64,000 nt of DNA from Caenorhabditis remanei. Its lineage: Eukaryota; Nematoda; Chromadorea; Rhabditida; Rhabditidae. Shown piece after piece: positions 21,184 through 34,984 of the stretch. The stretch spans positions 8,494,001 to 8,558,000 of the forward strand of contig NC_071329.1 in assembly GCF_010183535.1 (NCBI RefSeq), read 5' to 3'. The position numbers and the translations under genes were made by a program. The notes under the pieces were generated by a model, which was not told the origin of the DNA, ran no database searches, and was given only the letters and a program-made list of their open reading frames with translations. Numbering within the stretch: the first letter of the stretch is position 1; each line of letters opens with the position of its first letter.

Positions 21184-24100
21184 GTTTTTGAAGCTTTTAT
21201 GATATTTTTTCGAATTGAAATGTCAGATCACGTTGAAACTGACAGTATTTGGTAAGAAATATAAAATACTGTGAACTGAAATCCTGGACGTCTGGACAGC
21301 CAACCTCGAACAAAAGTTCCGACCTCGGAAATCTCATAAATCCTACAGATTTATATGAAAGCATTCGCTTGAAACTACAGTGTACTACAGTACTCTTATT
21401 TTCTCTTAAAAACAAAAAAATAACACTTGACAACCAACTACCGTATCCAGACAGTTCACTTTCAACATTTCGAGAGCTTCGGATCCCAAAAAACACAGTT
21501 TTTGAAAGTGATCCACTTGTCAATAACTGCGTCTCTATTTCCTCCAACATAATCCACAACACAAACATCTATTTAGTAAAAAGCACCGTGTGAAAACGAC
21601 AAAAAGGTGTCAAAATTCGAGGTTGGAAGGACAAATAATCGGTGGAGAGGGAGCTCCCGGAGGGGCGTAAGAGAAGGCAATCGGATATGTGGCATTTTCG
21701 GGCGGTGCCTAGAGAGAAGTCCGTCCAAAATAAATATCGGGACGGGAGAAAAAAGCACAACGAGATATCTTCGGAAAGAGTGTCGAGAAAAAAGGCGATG
21801 TGTGTGGTGGGTGGAGAAGAAGAAGACGGGGTGCAACTCTCTTCTTCACTCACTTTCCTCCTCTTTTCCGTAATAGAATTCAAAGAAGATGTGCGAAACT
21901 TGTCATTCATTCATTTTGTGCTCTCTTCTCTCTTCGTCAAATCATTCAAGCAGGCTGTCGTCGTCCTCGACGCCTTCTGCATCTTCTTTTCTTCTCTTGT
22001 CTGTCTTGATTCAAGAGGCGTGGGAAGGGAGGAGCCGGAGAGTCCAATGGATTCGTCCTCTTTTTCCACCGGTTCTCGAACAAGTTTACTTTTTTCAGTC
22101 ACTATTTCTCTTATTCCCTTACCCTAAGGCATTATTCGAGCTTCATCTAGTCTTCATAAGAGGACCAAAACGAGGTGTCCAATTGAATATTCATCATTCT
22201 CTCGCGATTCGGAATTAATATTCCAGCTATTTCTCTCTTCATCTTTCTGTTTTTTCCTCATTCTTGTTTCTTTTCTTCTTCTTTTTCATATTTTGTCTGG
22301 TTTTCTCGGGTTTCCACGTTTTCGAGTCCACCTTTTCACAACTCAAGATGGGATTATCCATAGGTGTTATTGGTATTAATCCTATGGTCATCTTTTCTTA
22401 TTTTCATTTCTTGAGAATCTAGGTATATGTTGTTCAATAGTGTAGAAATATTTTGATTTGGAAGTGAAAACGAAGATTGAAATCATTTATTACAGTAACA
22501 GTTTTCAAAAAAATAACTTGAATGAACAGGTTCTCATTGACTGTATTAGCAGAATTGCATGAGAAGCAACTCAGTATCAATTTCAGCTACCGTAACCCGA
22601 AAATTTTTAAAGTTAACACCTGGAATTGTCTTAGCTTATTCCGATGAAAAAATATTTGTTTGGATGTGAAGAAGACAGAAAGTCAATCTGCTCTGAACGC
22701 TTCGTTGGTGTACAGTTTCCGTCAGACCCTAAAAACGAATTTAGTTTTTCGTTTGATCTTTTTGTTTGATCTCTATTGGATCTAGAGTTTTCAACCTTTG
22801 ATCTAGTCTTCTCTGTTTTTTTATTTCTGATTTCTAACTTCTTTCAAGTATACTCCAGAATTTTCTGTTACTGTATTCATTTTTCTCAATTTTTCCATTT
22901 ATAAGATTCCTTTCCAGTCCATAATCTAGTAATATCCTGCTCCTCTATTTTTCTCTTCTGGAATACCCAACTTCTCCATTTTTCTCCACCAGATCTTAAT
23001 AAGAAACTCCATCTTCTCGGAGCACGTCTTCATATATTTACACGTTTTCTTTCCTCATTCTCCCTTATTTTCTATCTTCACCCCCACGTCTTCTTCTCGC
23101 TTATTTTGCATCGTAATAGGATTGCGATTCAAGTGTTGACAATTCTTCCATCTTTCGCGCATTTTTTCCCGTTCAGTTCTAAAAACCGACAGCTCGTCTT
23201 CTTCTAACTCCCACGTCGTCTTCTTCTTCTCAACTCAAAACTTCTTATTTCATTCAGACGACGTCTTCTATTCAATTCGCCCTTTCAACCTTTCTATAGA
23301 ACTTCTTCTCCTTCTTCTATCTTATTCTACTATTTTCTCTTCTTCTTCCACTATTCGCATCCTCTGATTTTCCGACTGAATAGAATGAGTGAACAGAAAA
23401 GAGAAAAAGAAGCAAAAGGATAAAAGAAGAACTCAGGAGGAAAATGCTGGAGAAGCCTGCTAAGAAGAGAGTCTTTCATTATGAGTCTAATTACGGAGGA
23501 AGATTCCTTGATCATCAGCGTCAGAAGTTCTATTTTTTTTGCATCTTCAGCTTATGACGCTTTTGTGTTTACACTTCTTTTCCATTTTCAGAACAACTGC
23601 TTCCTTGACCTTTCCAACACATTTTGTAGTTCTTTAAAACATGGATCATTGATGTTTGGGTTTCAACTTCAATTATTTCTGAAGTTTGCACAGTTTTAAT
23701 TGCTTCGTTCAAACCAAATTCAAAATTTCCCTTGATTCGTTGAGATCCTTTTGAAGATTAGCACACAAGTAATGTCACTGATTTCCACTTCTGAGCTCCG
23801 TTTTGGAAATAGACTTTCTAGCTACAACGTTGATCGAGATTTAGAAGTTGGTTCAGTAAAATTTTTCTACTATGAAATCCTCAAATATTTAATCTAAATT
23901 AAAATTAATTCGAAACATCTTTTTCTTTGTGATCAGTAACCCCCAACTCATTCAGAGCTAATAGTCTGTATTGTTCTGGAATGTGAAAGTTGCTAAATTA
24001 CTACACTCTAATTGTCACGGAGCATATAAATTTACTAACCAAATGTTCTCTTCCCAAATGCAAAAAATCCTGGTACAGCACCTCTACCTTTGTTGCGACT

Positions 24101-26574
24101 CCTGACCCATTCCGTATTTTATTTATTTTCATTCTTTTTCTGAAAATATTCATTTCTGAGATAGTCTGAATATGCCAATAAGCCAGAATAATGTGTCGAA
24201 TCGCTGGATCCGTTATATTTCATTATGTGTTCTTCTGATTCCTCTCAAAGCGTTGGATATCTGATCTAGAACCTTCCGAATCTCTCATCGAACTCCTATT
24301 GAAAATTCTCTATGACCTGTCCCAATCTCTTTGATTTTCTTCTTTTTGCTCAAATCACTTCCTTTTTCACTAATCGGAAATCATCCTTCCTGCCCATCTT
24401 TTGCACTATTCGTTCCAGCTCATGTCACTATTTATGTACATCTTCTTCTCCTTCTCCTCTACCTTTTTATTCTTTTCTTCTTCGTCTCGAAATTCAATCC
24501 AACCACTTTCCGTGACATTTTGTCGTTTCTTCCGGACTCATCACTCTAATTTGTTCAGAAAGAACCAAGACACACTACTCTTTTTATTTCTGACACTTGT
24601 TTGGAATTTCAAAATGAAAAAAGAAAAGAAAATGAGAAAATGAAATGGAGAGAAATTGTTTATTGTGTCAAGAAGTGGTGTCAATCTGGATGGAAAAAAT
24701 GAAAAGAAAATGGGAAAAAGGAAAGAAATAAGAGCCTGTTGGCGTGATGAATAACGTAGAAATTGGAAACAGAAAATTGTTTTGGGCCGTTGTATTCATA
24801 AATCACAGTTTGCAAACGAAAATGATTAATTGCGTAGTTGGGGAGAAAACGAATTGGAAATTGGAGATTTTCGAATAGAAAAGTATTGCTATTTTGAGCC
24901 TTTTTACTCCAATTTTTATAATTTATTTTCCGTTATGGTTGGAAGAACTCTAATTGGATTTTCATTCATTGAACTCTAAAGATTTCTGATTCGTGTAGGA
25001 GAAATCTTGTTTTCACTGTTGTTAGTAATCTATAAGAGCAGAAACTTGTCATGAACCTGTGCCGGTTCGAATCGAAATATTCTTTTGGCCAGCATCAAAG
25101 AGATGATTTTATCTTTTTCGTATCCGAGTGTCTACTTTTCGTGGAAAAAAGCTGGAGATTGAGTTTTCTGAAGAAATTAATAGAAGGTAAAAAATACCAG
25201 TCGGTTATGTGATTTTCTGTTTCTACACTTACTGGAATCAAGATAAAGAGCATCCTTGACACCGTCTCACTGTTTGTAAAAGCGTTAAACTTTCAAGTTT
25301 TTTCCTCACTCGAGCTAGAAGAACGCATGTGTAAAAACTTCTATTGTTATTGTTGTTTACTCCAGAAAACTTCTTTTGTTGATTTCAAAGTTTTGGAGAA
25401 CGCGTGAACATCTGAGACAATGGATTCTGAAAATGCTAATTACTTCAAGAATAAAATCTGCAAAACACTGTATTGTTTCATTGTTCCGTTGTTTTGACGC
25501 CACACACCTAAAATTACAATTATTTTTATGAGATCCGGCTCCAAGATGAGCATCAGTACATATAATTGAGGGTTAGTCAAGGAAGCACGACATGACTACG
25601 GTAGAAGTAACAATTTCAATTGAAAAACTCACATTACCGTAGTTCGAGCGCTCATCGTGTACTGTAGAATTGACACACGGTACAAGCTTCTAGTTTCCAG
25701 TTCCAAGCCGTCAAAGCCCGTTTCCATATCTTCGACTTCTCAGGATCAGGTTTTTAGCAGTCTATCTTAACTTCGGAGAGAAAATGCAAAATAGTTTTTA
25801 AATATCCCAGATTTCACTTTCGAACAAATCTGCAACCCCCAACTTGTCTTCCTTTACCCATATCCATCTAACCATTCAATCTTCGAAAATCCCTGTGATC
25901 TTAAATTAGTTATACTCCTTTTCCCAAATCTTAAATTAGTTATACTCCTTTTCCCGATCCTCTCTCCTCTCAAATTCCCAAGAGACTTCCCATCCAATTT
26001 CTGAAAGCGAACAGTTATTTCCTTGCAGGCGACATCTTTCGACCCCATAAAATCAGACGAGATTCGGTAGATGGCCCCATGGGATACGTGCACGTTGTGC
26101 TCTTCTGGTAAGTGTCTGGGTCGGCGGCTCCTTCCGGGAGGGTGCCGGGCCAATTCGTCTTCTCCAGCTCTTCTTCTTATTCTCCTTTGCCCCCGCCCGT
26201 TTCTTCTTCTTCTTTGCCTTCTTCTACCCCCGGTCGGTTTTTGTTTTCGACTCTCTCTCTTCCGCCCCATATCGTCCTCTTCGCGCATCCCACCCTCCCG
26301 TTGGATATATCGCTGCTCCACAGAGCCGACGCCAAACCGAATTTAACTCTCTTCCCTTATTCTCTTATTCTTCTGGAGTCTGACTATAGGGGAGGAGAAA
26401 GAAGAAGAGTCCGTCGAAACGAAAACGAAGAATCGACGATTCTATCGAAGTGACGACGACGGCAGAAAAGGCATTTTATTTTCTGCTCGAATGCTCTATT
26501 CGGAATCGACGCCAACACGGCTGCTCGACGAGCCCTAACACCTGACCTATTTCAATTTTTCCGGGGCCATAGGA
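21184..26574. other. 5.4-kb gene-poor, pyrimidine-rich region
   Basis: Long TTCTTC/CTCTTT tracts on the plus strand produce many meaningless Ser/Phe/Leu-rich ORFs (for example 21560-22220, 24310-24640, 26070-26450). No exon chain or family motif is found. It probably holds upstream regulatory DNA of the alpha-2/delta gene and of the minus-strand gene at 21183. Confidence 0.5.
25890..25955. repeat. Two-copy ~31-bp tandem duplication
   Basis: The unit TCTTAAATTAGTTATACTCC plus TTTTCCC occurs twice in direct succession, starting near 25900 and 25927. Confidence 0.85.
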
Positions 26575-29500
26575 ATGCTATTTATTCTCACTATTTTATT
26601 TAGGCTTTCACTGTCACATTTACCGAACGATACAATCGAAGAGGCGCCTCCGTCAATTGCAAAGTTCTCATCGAATATTCTCAGAGATTTCGAGACACAA
26701 TCAAGGTTCTCAATAGTTCAGACAGTGAGTTTTTTTATTCAAGAATTGAAAAAATGTGGACGATTCAATAGTTGTGTCCACAGACTTTTTTTTCCATAGG
26801 GTGCTTCCAAATCTGAAAATTTTTAACTACTGAAATACGTCATTCGATTACGAAAACGAGGACTACGGCATTGTTGTTCCCACAGTACCTAGTATGAAAT
26901 GATCTCATTGATGTTATTCATCTGAAATTCCTAGAACCAACCAACCCGTTTTCTCTTTCTAAAGTACACAGACGAGCAAACCCAAAACTCCCAAGAGACC
27001 CACAAGACCACATCACTAATAAGCCAATTACCAACTGTTTCTCTCTTCCAGTTTTTTTCTAATCTTTGCGTACTTTAGGAGTTCGAAAAACTCAAGCCGG
27101 ATATCAAATCAAAAAAGGAAGATGCAGCGGAAAAGCTACGTGAAGCAACGGAACATCTCGATCGACTTGTCAGCAGCAGAGTCCAGGCACTCAAGGTAAA
27201 CACTTCATTTCTCTGAAGACTCCAGCAGTCGCCTATTTCTGTCTCAAAAAATGCATAGAATTGAGAATATGTTCCGTGTCTTGTCTTCATTCATCTCTCG
27301 TTTCTTTCTCCCGACAAGCGAACTATAATTAGAAAACAACAATAAATAAATTCTCATCTTGTCGGAGAGGAAATAAATGAAGAAAATATTTTATTTGAGT
27401 GTCTATAACTTTTCGGATATGACTCGTACCTCATTCTTTCTCATACTATTTTTCTCTTATAATTACTTGAGCCATATCCGAGCATTGATGTCAATCCAAA
27501 TTACATTCATCTCTTCTTCTTTTTTTGCAGAAATTGGCGTCGAGTGCCGAAGCATCGGCAGCGGTTTTCGATGAATATGATGATCAGGCGTACGCTGTGC
27601 CCCAATCTGACAAGAGATGTGAAGCGTATATGAAGAAGATGAATGAGTCTGATATGCATTTCGTATCGAATATGGTGGAACAAAACTCAAAGTCTGGAAT
27701 TCATATTACAGTTGAATCATATCAATGTGATCCACGTGTAATGAGAGATTTCGATTGGACTGGAACCAAGTTTATAGAGAAAACGATGACCGAGAATAAA
27801 GAAAAAGATCCAGATATGGGACAGCAGTATATAGGAACGTATTCGGGATTGACGAGAATGTATCCGAGTGAGTTTTTTCATTGTTTAAAAAACGTGAAAA
27901 ATCGGAAGAAAGAAGATTGCAAGCTGACGAAATTATGGGTTTTCAACGATTTCATATTGAGTTTTTACCAATAAATTCAATTTTTTTAATTGCGAAAAAA
28001 GCGTTTCGAAAACTGAACCAAAATTTGGAACCCATTATTATTTCAGGAAGACACTGGAAAGTAGAACCTGCTCCCATCACAATCGATCTTTTCGATCCAA
28101 GATTTCGTCCGTGGTTCGTCAATGCAGAATCCGTTCCAAAAGATATTGTCTTTCTACTTGATTAGTGAGTCCCTTCTTATCCACATCAATTTCCTTTCAA
28201 AAAATCTCGAATTTCAGTTCCGGAAGTGTGAAAGGACCCACTATGCATCTCATCAAGATTACAATGATGTATATTCTTTCGACTTTGAGCCCAAATGATT
28301 ATTTCTTCGGGGTGTATTTCAATAATCATTTCAATCCGATCATCAGTTGTGCAAATCGAACTTTTATGCCGGCAACAACAAGTAATAAAAAAGTATTTTT
28401 CGAAGAATTAGGGATGTTGGAAGAGAAAGATCAAGCACATTTCTCTACACCTTTGAAGTTTTCATTGGATGTTTTGAGAGGGGTAAAACTTAATCATTTC
28501 TAGATCTGATTCTAACTAACTAATTATTATTCCAGAACCTCGATTCCAACCAGTCTCTATTTGCCGATTATCGATCAGAAGGTCACAAACTTCTTATAAT
28601 TTTCACCGATGGAGTAGATGAATGGCCACACCAGATCCTAGACGAAGAATTCCAGACTAGAAATAGTGAATTGATTAGAATATTCGGATTCTCAATGGGT
28701 TACGGTACCAGTCTTCTTCCTCTTCAACAGTATATGGCATGTAAATCTCATGGAGGATATTCAGGTATTTCTAGATCTATTAACAATGGAAAATAGAAAT
28801 ACTTTTTTAGAAATCGATTCAATAATGGATGTGAAACCTCAATCAAGAACAATTCAAAATGTGTTGAGTGAAGTGAGAGGAGACGAGTTGAAAGGGACGA
28901 AAGCTGAGAAAAGAGAACCTAGTTGGACTCAACTGTACATGGAGACTCAAGGATCTGGACCTACCGTAACCTTGTCGTTGCCAATTTTGACAAGTGATCA
29001 GAGAATATGGAGAGATCAGAGTCTTGCAGGAGTTGTTGGTGAGCCGATTTTCTTGAGATTTATCAAAATCAATTGTTTTTAGCAATCGATATCTCCATAA
29101 AAGAACTTACGAAACATTTACCAACATCCAGTGAGCAAATGTATGGATATATTGTTGACAATAATGGAATGCTTATATATCATCCGCAGCTTCAGATTCC
29201 GGTTAGTCACCTCATTCAAATGAGCAAAATCTGTATGTTAAATTTTAGAAAACCGAAGTTCATTGTGTCCGTCGAAGTGCCTGTTATGATGCTCAACAAG
29301 TGAAACAGAAAGCTGGATCTGGTCTTCGTGTTCACTATGGATTCAGTGATGAACGAGTTTATAGACTAGTTGGATTGATAGACAGTATCCCTACTCTTGA
29401 TATGGTAAGTGTTTTCGGTTCTCAGCATTAAAAAACAGTTAATTTTCAGTATGATCTGGAAGGTGATTCAACTGCAATCAGGGATTTGAGACGGAGAATC

Positions 29501-31451
29501 ACAACGAAAACGTGTTATGAGGAGGCAATCAAAGATGTCAGCAAGTCTTTCAACAATTAATTTTCTCATTTTTTACTTTTCAGGATACCAAAGAGTTCCA
29601 TTGCGCTCATATCAAAGACTCTCCGTTCACTGTTGTCATAGTCAATAATCAAGAGTTGAAAACTGTTTACTATGACGATGAAGTGCCTGATCTCGAGCTC
29701 TCCAATAATAAATTGGTCACATTTTTCTATCCGAGACGAGACGTCTGTCAATGGAAACTTGATGAATATCAACCGTACGACCGATTCAGAGTGTGGTCTG
29801 ATATTTCTGACAAGGAAATTTGTGCTCAAGATGACATGAGACTGGCAAGAGCGTTCACGAAGGCTTTGGGAAGTTGGACTCAATCATGGCCTCAGTCTGG
29901 TACTCATTTAAAGAATTGGAAACTTGATTGAAATTTGTACTTTCAGACATAGAACACACAACTTGCCTTCTCGTACAATTCCCTGACAACGCTTCGATCC
30001 CACACTACGTGAACAGTTTCGTTCACACTCGATCTAAACTCACTGCTTTCTATCCGACATGGTTTGTATTCATCTCTTGAATAGTGTTAACAAATCTCTT
30101 GTGTTCCAGCTCAAGCCACGACATGAAAGCAGTCAACAAGAAGTTCGACGAGGAAATCAAAGTAACGGATAACAACGATTTCATCCAGTTCTCAATGAGA
30201 TCCGGAAGTCTTTTGATCTACCGAACCATTGCTGATTACGAAAATAATCGGTTAGCAGTTGTGGGAACTCAATGGAAGGAAAACTATTTTGATCAGTATT
30301 TTGACAATTTCACAAGACAACATTCAGATTGGAAAGTATGCAGGAAGGTGAGTAACTCTAAAATTCATCCAGAACAGACGGTTTTTATTTGCAGCAAGAA
30401 TGCTCAATTATCACTAGAAATGGTCATGTCATCGCTTCATCTGCCAACCGACAGCCAGCTCATTTGGCAACTTTCGATCCTCAACTTTTTGAATCTCTCA
30501 TCAAAATTAACCTCGTTTCTACGTGAGTTTTTTGAAGCATTACATTTTCATTCTTGCAATGTCTTTTTTTCAGAAACTCCTGGGTTGATGTTCAATCTGA
30601 ATGCAAAGCAAAACGAATTGCTCCATGGAGTAGTGCAGCTCCTGCATCCAGCAGCATTCTTCGTTATTTCGTTAACTCACTATTCAAATTTGCACAAACT
30701 TCTTTCTGGAAGAACCTTCTAGAATCAGCATTCACTCTGGTAGATGCTCAACCATCGATGTCTGGAAAGACGTGTACTTTTCAAAAAATCAAGCCATTCG
30801 AACGGTGTTTCATGAAATTTTTCCATTATCGAATGACTCTGAATATCACAAAACAACTTCAACTAACAGGAATGTCTACGTGTTCAAGGTACTCATAGAT
30901 ACTATGGAGACAAAAAAAACTGTGACAGTTTTCAGATATGCCAAATTGTATCCAGTGCCAAACACAACTCTCTCACTTATAATTGCAGATCGGGCTTGTA
31001 GTCAGTATAGACCGAAAAGGACGTATGAAGCAGAACCGAAGAAAAGTGAGTGATTCGTTGTCTTATTTTGGAATTGATAGAAAAATAAATTCACAGACAG
31101 AAAAATACATCCTCTAAAATATAACATTTTTCAGTGGAAAAGTGTGAAGTGGTCCATTCGCATGCCCGTCGGAGACCGGATTCTCTCAATGATTGGAAAA
31201 TAGAGCTACAAGTGAGTTGGCTGTTATGAAGGTCTAGTCGAGTCCGAACGACGTTCCGTTTTCCCATAAAATCCTGAATAATAAAACGATTATCACCCAT
31301 TAATAATCTTCAATCCGTACTCATTTTTCAACTTTCCAATTCAACAAAATTTCAGAATAAACACGTTGATTGCATCAATGAATCGCTTCCACACCAATCC
31401 ATTTTCTTCACAATTCTGCTTGTTATCATATCGTCATTTCGGATATTTTAG
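26575..31451 (+). CDS. tag-180: Voltage-gated calcium channel alpha-2/delta subunit
   Basis: Alpha-2/delta subunits are extracellular, membrane-anchored partners that traffic and tune calcium channels. Eighteen exons join in frame between 26575 and 31451 (first 26575-26724, 27079-27195, 27531-27867; last 31135-31211, 31356-31451), giving 1066 residues. After a signal peptide (MLFILTILFRLSLS) comes a coiled N-terminal region, then a VWA domain with the MIDAS motif in DIVFLLDYSGSVKG (DxSGS) and FTDGVDEW. A Cache-type domain follows (GYIVDNNGMLIYHPQLQIP). The C-terminal cysteine-rich delta part precedes a terminal hydrophobic stretch (SIFFTILLVIISSF) ending the protein, fit for GPI anchoring or a membrane segment. 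C. elegans has two such genes, unc-36 and tag-180; gene order points to tag-180. Confidence 0.92.
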
Positions 31452-32006
31452 TTCATTGTTATCCTTTTTTCTGACTGTGAAATATGACGTGTTTTTATGT
31501 GAAATTCACTTTTTCTCTTCTCAAATTTTATCCAAATGTATTTATCATCAAGAATCAACTACGGGTGACTCAAAAGAATGAACGATTTCTATTTCATTTC
31601 CTTGTCTTTTTTCCACACGGTGTTCTAATCTTTTTATCCAGATAGTCATCGGATCATCTGATAATGATTTCAATGAAAAAGGAAGAAGAAAACAAGAAAA
31701 CGTTGCATAATAATCATGGAAATTGAGAAAACATGGACTGTGCACCTGAGAAAAGTGATTTCTGGTAAAATTATTCCGACGGATTGATGTAAGAATACTG
31801 TTAAAAGCATTGATCAATTTGATGGCAATGATTCGATGAGTCGTTGAAATGAAGCAGGAACTGTTCTTAGGTGATACATTTTGAAAATAAGTTCAGAATG
31901 GTTTCACTACCATAGTGGCTCAGCAGTAAGTAGAAGTAAAGTTCATTTTAGTAGAGTACATCTATTTCAAGGATAAAGATTCTGTTATCAATTTTCTCAA
32001 AAAATC
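31452..32006. other. Intergenic downstream of the alpha-2/delta gene
   Basis: No gene recognised. AT-rich with no long repeats. Confidence 0.5.
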
Positions 32007-32007
32007 A

Positions 32008-33031
32008 CAGGTGAGTCGCGAACGACCCGTTACGGATGCACCGCAAGTCGCGCGCGGTCCGCATAGGAATCATATGTGGGTCCGTATGCGATCAGTAACG
32101 GATCGGATCGCGAACGGTTTGAATGTAACGGCGAGCGCTTCCTCTCTTCTATTTGTGTTCTCATTTACTACAAAACCCCGGTTTTTCCAGTCAAGCCATA
32201 CAGAATGGATATTTTATTTTGAAAAAATAGCATTTAATACATAAATACATAATTAATACATAAATAAATACATAAAAATCACATAAAAATGGGATAATTA
32301 GGTTCACAAAAAGAGGTTCGAATCTGGGACGGAGACGGCGGATGACTTCTGATTTGACCGTTCTTGTACCCCTGAAATCGGAATATTGAGAGTACGGTAC
32401 AATTTTGTAGCTCCTTTTACCGTATTATTCCATTCGAACTCTGCACCATTTCCCTTGTTAACTGCCGAATTTCTGAAAAAATTGATTAAAATATTATGTT
32501 GTATTGGCGATACTTACTTCCATTGTTAGTCGTTTATCCATTTTTTGATGCAGCTGGCGGAGGCCCGAACGTCCATCTTTTCCTTCTGTCGCCGTTAATC
32601 ATTTTCTGGAAAGTAATAAATTTAGGATAATTCCATGGAAAGTCTAATGTATCGACGGCTTCCGATGCAATCCTCACGCGAGTAAAGTTTTTTAAAGCAA
32701 GATTTTGAACGATCGCGAATGAAAAAAGCTCAAAATTAGAAAACAAACAAGAAAAATAAATAATTCAGCAAGAAAAAATAGATGGAAGAGGGTGCAGTCT
32801 TTGACCTCAGCCATCGACAACGGATCCGTACGCGAATCCGTATTCCAACCGCGTGCGAGACAATTGCGTTTCTGCGCAAAAGTACAGAGCCGTATTCTAT
32901 CCGTTCGCGATTTTTGGAAACGGACCGTACGCGACTGGCCAGTCGTGAAAATAGCCGTAACGGATCAGTTACGGATCAGAAACCTGGTCCATCCGCATAC
33001 GGTTGAAGTGCACGTTACCTGTGAAACTTTT
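32008..33031. mobile_element. Candidate non-autonomous DNA transposon with subterminal repeats
   Basis: The ends are inverted: TCACAGGTGAGTCGCG on the left and ...GTTACCTGTGA on the right. About 150 bp inside the left end and 230 bp inside the right are CG-rich and crowded with variants of GTTACGGATC / ATCCGTACG in both orientations, unlike the surrounding DNA. The middle (32280-32800) is AT-rich and has a few splice-like sites on the minus strand but no transposase. Terminal repeats are short and a target duplication is not evident, so the exact ends are tentative. Confidence 0.5.
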
Positions 33032-34984
33032 CAAATGAGTTCTACTAAATTTTCCCAGAAAAAAGCAATGAAAAACTTTCCGTCGTCTTCTTCCAGCTCC
33101 TAACATCTTGATAACGTCGATAAACGTTTATCTGTTTCTGCCTTTAAAGGATACTGATTATGAGATCCAAATGATTCTTCTTCATAGTTTTCAAACCCGG
33201 AAGTCTCAAAAGTGTTGTTACTTAATTCCACTCTACGGTAATCTTTGAAATTCACTGGTTTCTTGCTAGTTACCTTGCTATACACATAAAATTCAGAAAT
33301 TCCACAATTTTTTAAACAAAACTACCAAGTTCTGAATGTCAATGATTCATTCTTCTCAATAACCACAAAATAGATCAAAATCTTGCATGTCAACATAATG
33401 ATCTATGCTCACAACCACTATTTTCAGACTAGATTTTTCAGGTAAGTCGGATTATCTTTGATGTTGACCCATACGTATGTCTTAGATAATCTTAGGTGTT
33501 CCAGATCACAAATTTCAACGAAAAATCAAGTCGGTCCGTTCTACTCTCTGTTAAATCTTTTCTCAAAAAAAGAAGACGATCCCTTCCCATTCCACTTCCC
33601 CATCTTTTCCAACCTTTGCACCTCGATCCACCTTGTGACGTAAACGAGCAGTTCTACTCGAGAATTTGAAAACAGTCTCATACCACTTTTGCACAAAAAT
33701 CCACTTATGACTGATGACTCGTTTTACTTACTTCCAAATTCACGTGGTGCCATCCCTAAGTCCGTGGGTGTACTCTTCCTTTTCTTTTGTAATCTGGGAA
33801 AGTGGTTAACGATGAGGAGGAGGCGTTGAGAGTAGAGGAGAAGGACCTCCTTCATCTGAAATGCAGGTGTTTGGCAAGCTCCGCCCATAAATGCGGAAAA
33901 CTATAAGAGGGCTGTTAAGATACTAGTTTCCGACATCCACATTGTTTTTCTTTTCTTTTTTCTCCTTTATGAAAAACTCTAATACTTTCAAAATTGCAAA
34001 GAAGCTTAGATTCATCAGACCGTTCATCCTCATCCATGACGAATTGTATATAGTCTTCCCATCATTTCATTCCATCAATCAGTCAGTCAGTCACTCCTCA
34101 TAAATTTTTCTTTTTCTGAGATGATTCTCATCAAAAGTACCTTGAGATGTGTATAAAAGACACCCCATTCTCTGCTTTTTCATTCAAAATAGACGAGATG
34201 GCTCAGACTGTTTTATTATTCTCTATTTCTCTTTTGAATCTATTGTTAGGATAGTACTAGCCTCACATCACTCCTATTCTTCTCTTGACTCAATCTCCTT
34301 ATCCATTCTTCTTTTCCATTTTTGATCATGCTGGACTGGAATCATTTCTAATCATCTTGATTCATTCAGTTATTCTGTTTTCTTTTCCGTTTGCAGAGAA
34401 CTGGGTATAAATACCAATGCATTGAAGCTCACTTTCCGATTTCTGGTTTTGTCTGGAGAATTATTGTTAAACCTCTTATATTATTGCCTAGTTTCCCGAG
34501 CTCAAATCTTCAGATACGATTCAATAATAGTTGTCTGATCTCTCCTTAATTGTAGGAAGGTCTACCAATAGGCCAGAAACCATGAAGAAAGAAGTTTCGA
34601 GGAATTTATGAGATGTCAAAATCAAAGAACATCTAAAAAGAGATCACGCAGAAAAGGTGTCAGCTACAGTGTATCTCATTTTGGGCGTTTCTCTCAGAAA
34701 AACAAAAAATATCTGTGATACGGAGAACTAAATTCCTTTCTCTTTTCAATAACCGGAAATGATAATCTCCAATCATTTCTTGAAGGGTCTGATGACTTAT
34801 TTCTCACTTTCTCTCCCCACGAATTCCAATTGCAACAGGAACACTGATTGTTTTCACCATTTCTCATTATTCTTCTGCACACTTTCCCACAATTCACTTT
34901 CTCAGCCGACTCACCGCCTACCCGCTGTTTTCTGCATATAAACCATGACTAAATTCAGAATATTTCAGTTTCAATCAACAAGAC
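33032..34984. other. Intergenic, no gene recognised
   Basis: No convincing coding sequence. CAGTCAGTCAGTCA occurs near 34080. The last 100 bp probably carry the promoter of the small secreted gene. Confidence 0.5.
34934..34943 (+). promoter_or_regulatory. TATA-like element upstream of the small secreted gene
   Basis: GCATATAAAC lies about 45 nt before the ATG at 34985 and would suit a short-leader transcript. Confidence 0.45.

Noticed and set aside
21600..22220. Cluster of ORFs up to 161 codons on both strands
   Set aside because: Pyrimidine-rich DNA gives low-complexity Ser/Phe and Lys/Glu translations; no splice chain.
25854..26453. 155-codon minus ORF and plus-strand ORFs near the alpha-2/delta start
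   Set aside because: Includes the tandem duplication and an Arg-rich low-complexity stretch antisense to CTTCTT tracts; looks like promoter DNA.
30554..31053. Alternative frame at the end of the alpha-2/delta gene (TIDVWKDVYFSKNQA...)
   Set aside because: It looks coding at first, but only the other frame joins in phase to the next exon (SRYAKLYP) and onward to the final hydrophobic segment.
32290..32340. tRNA-like GAGGTTCGAATCTGG
   Set aside because: A T-arm-like match alone; no acceptor stem, D-arm or anticodon arm at the right distances.
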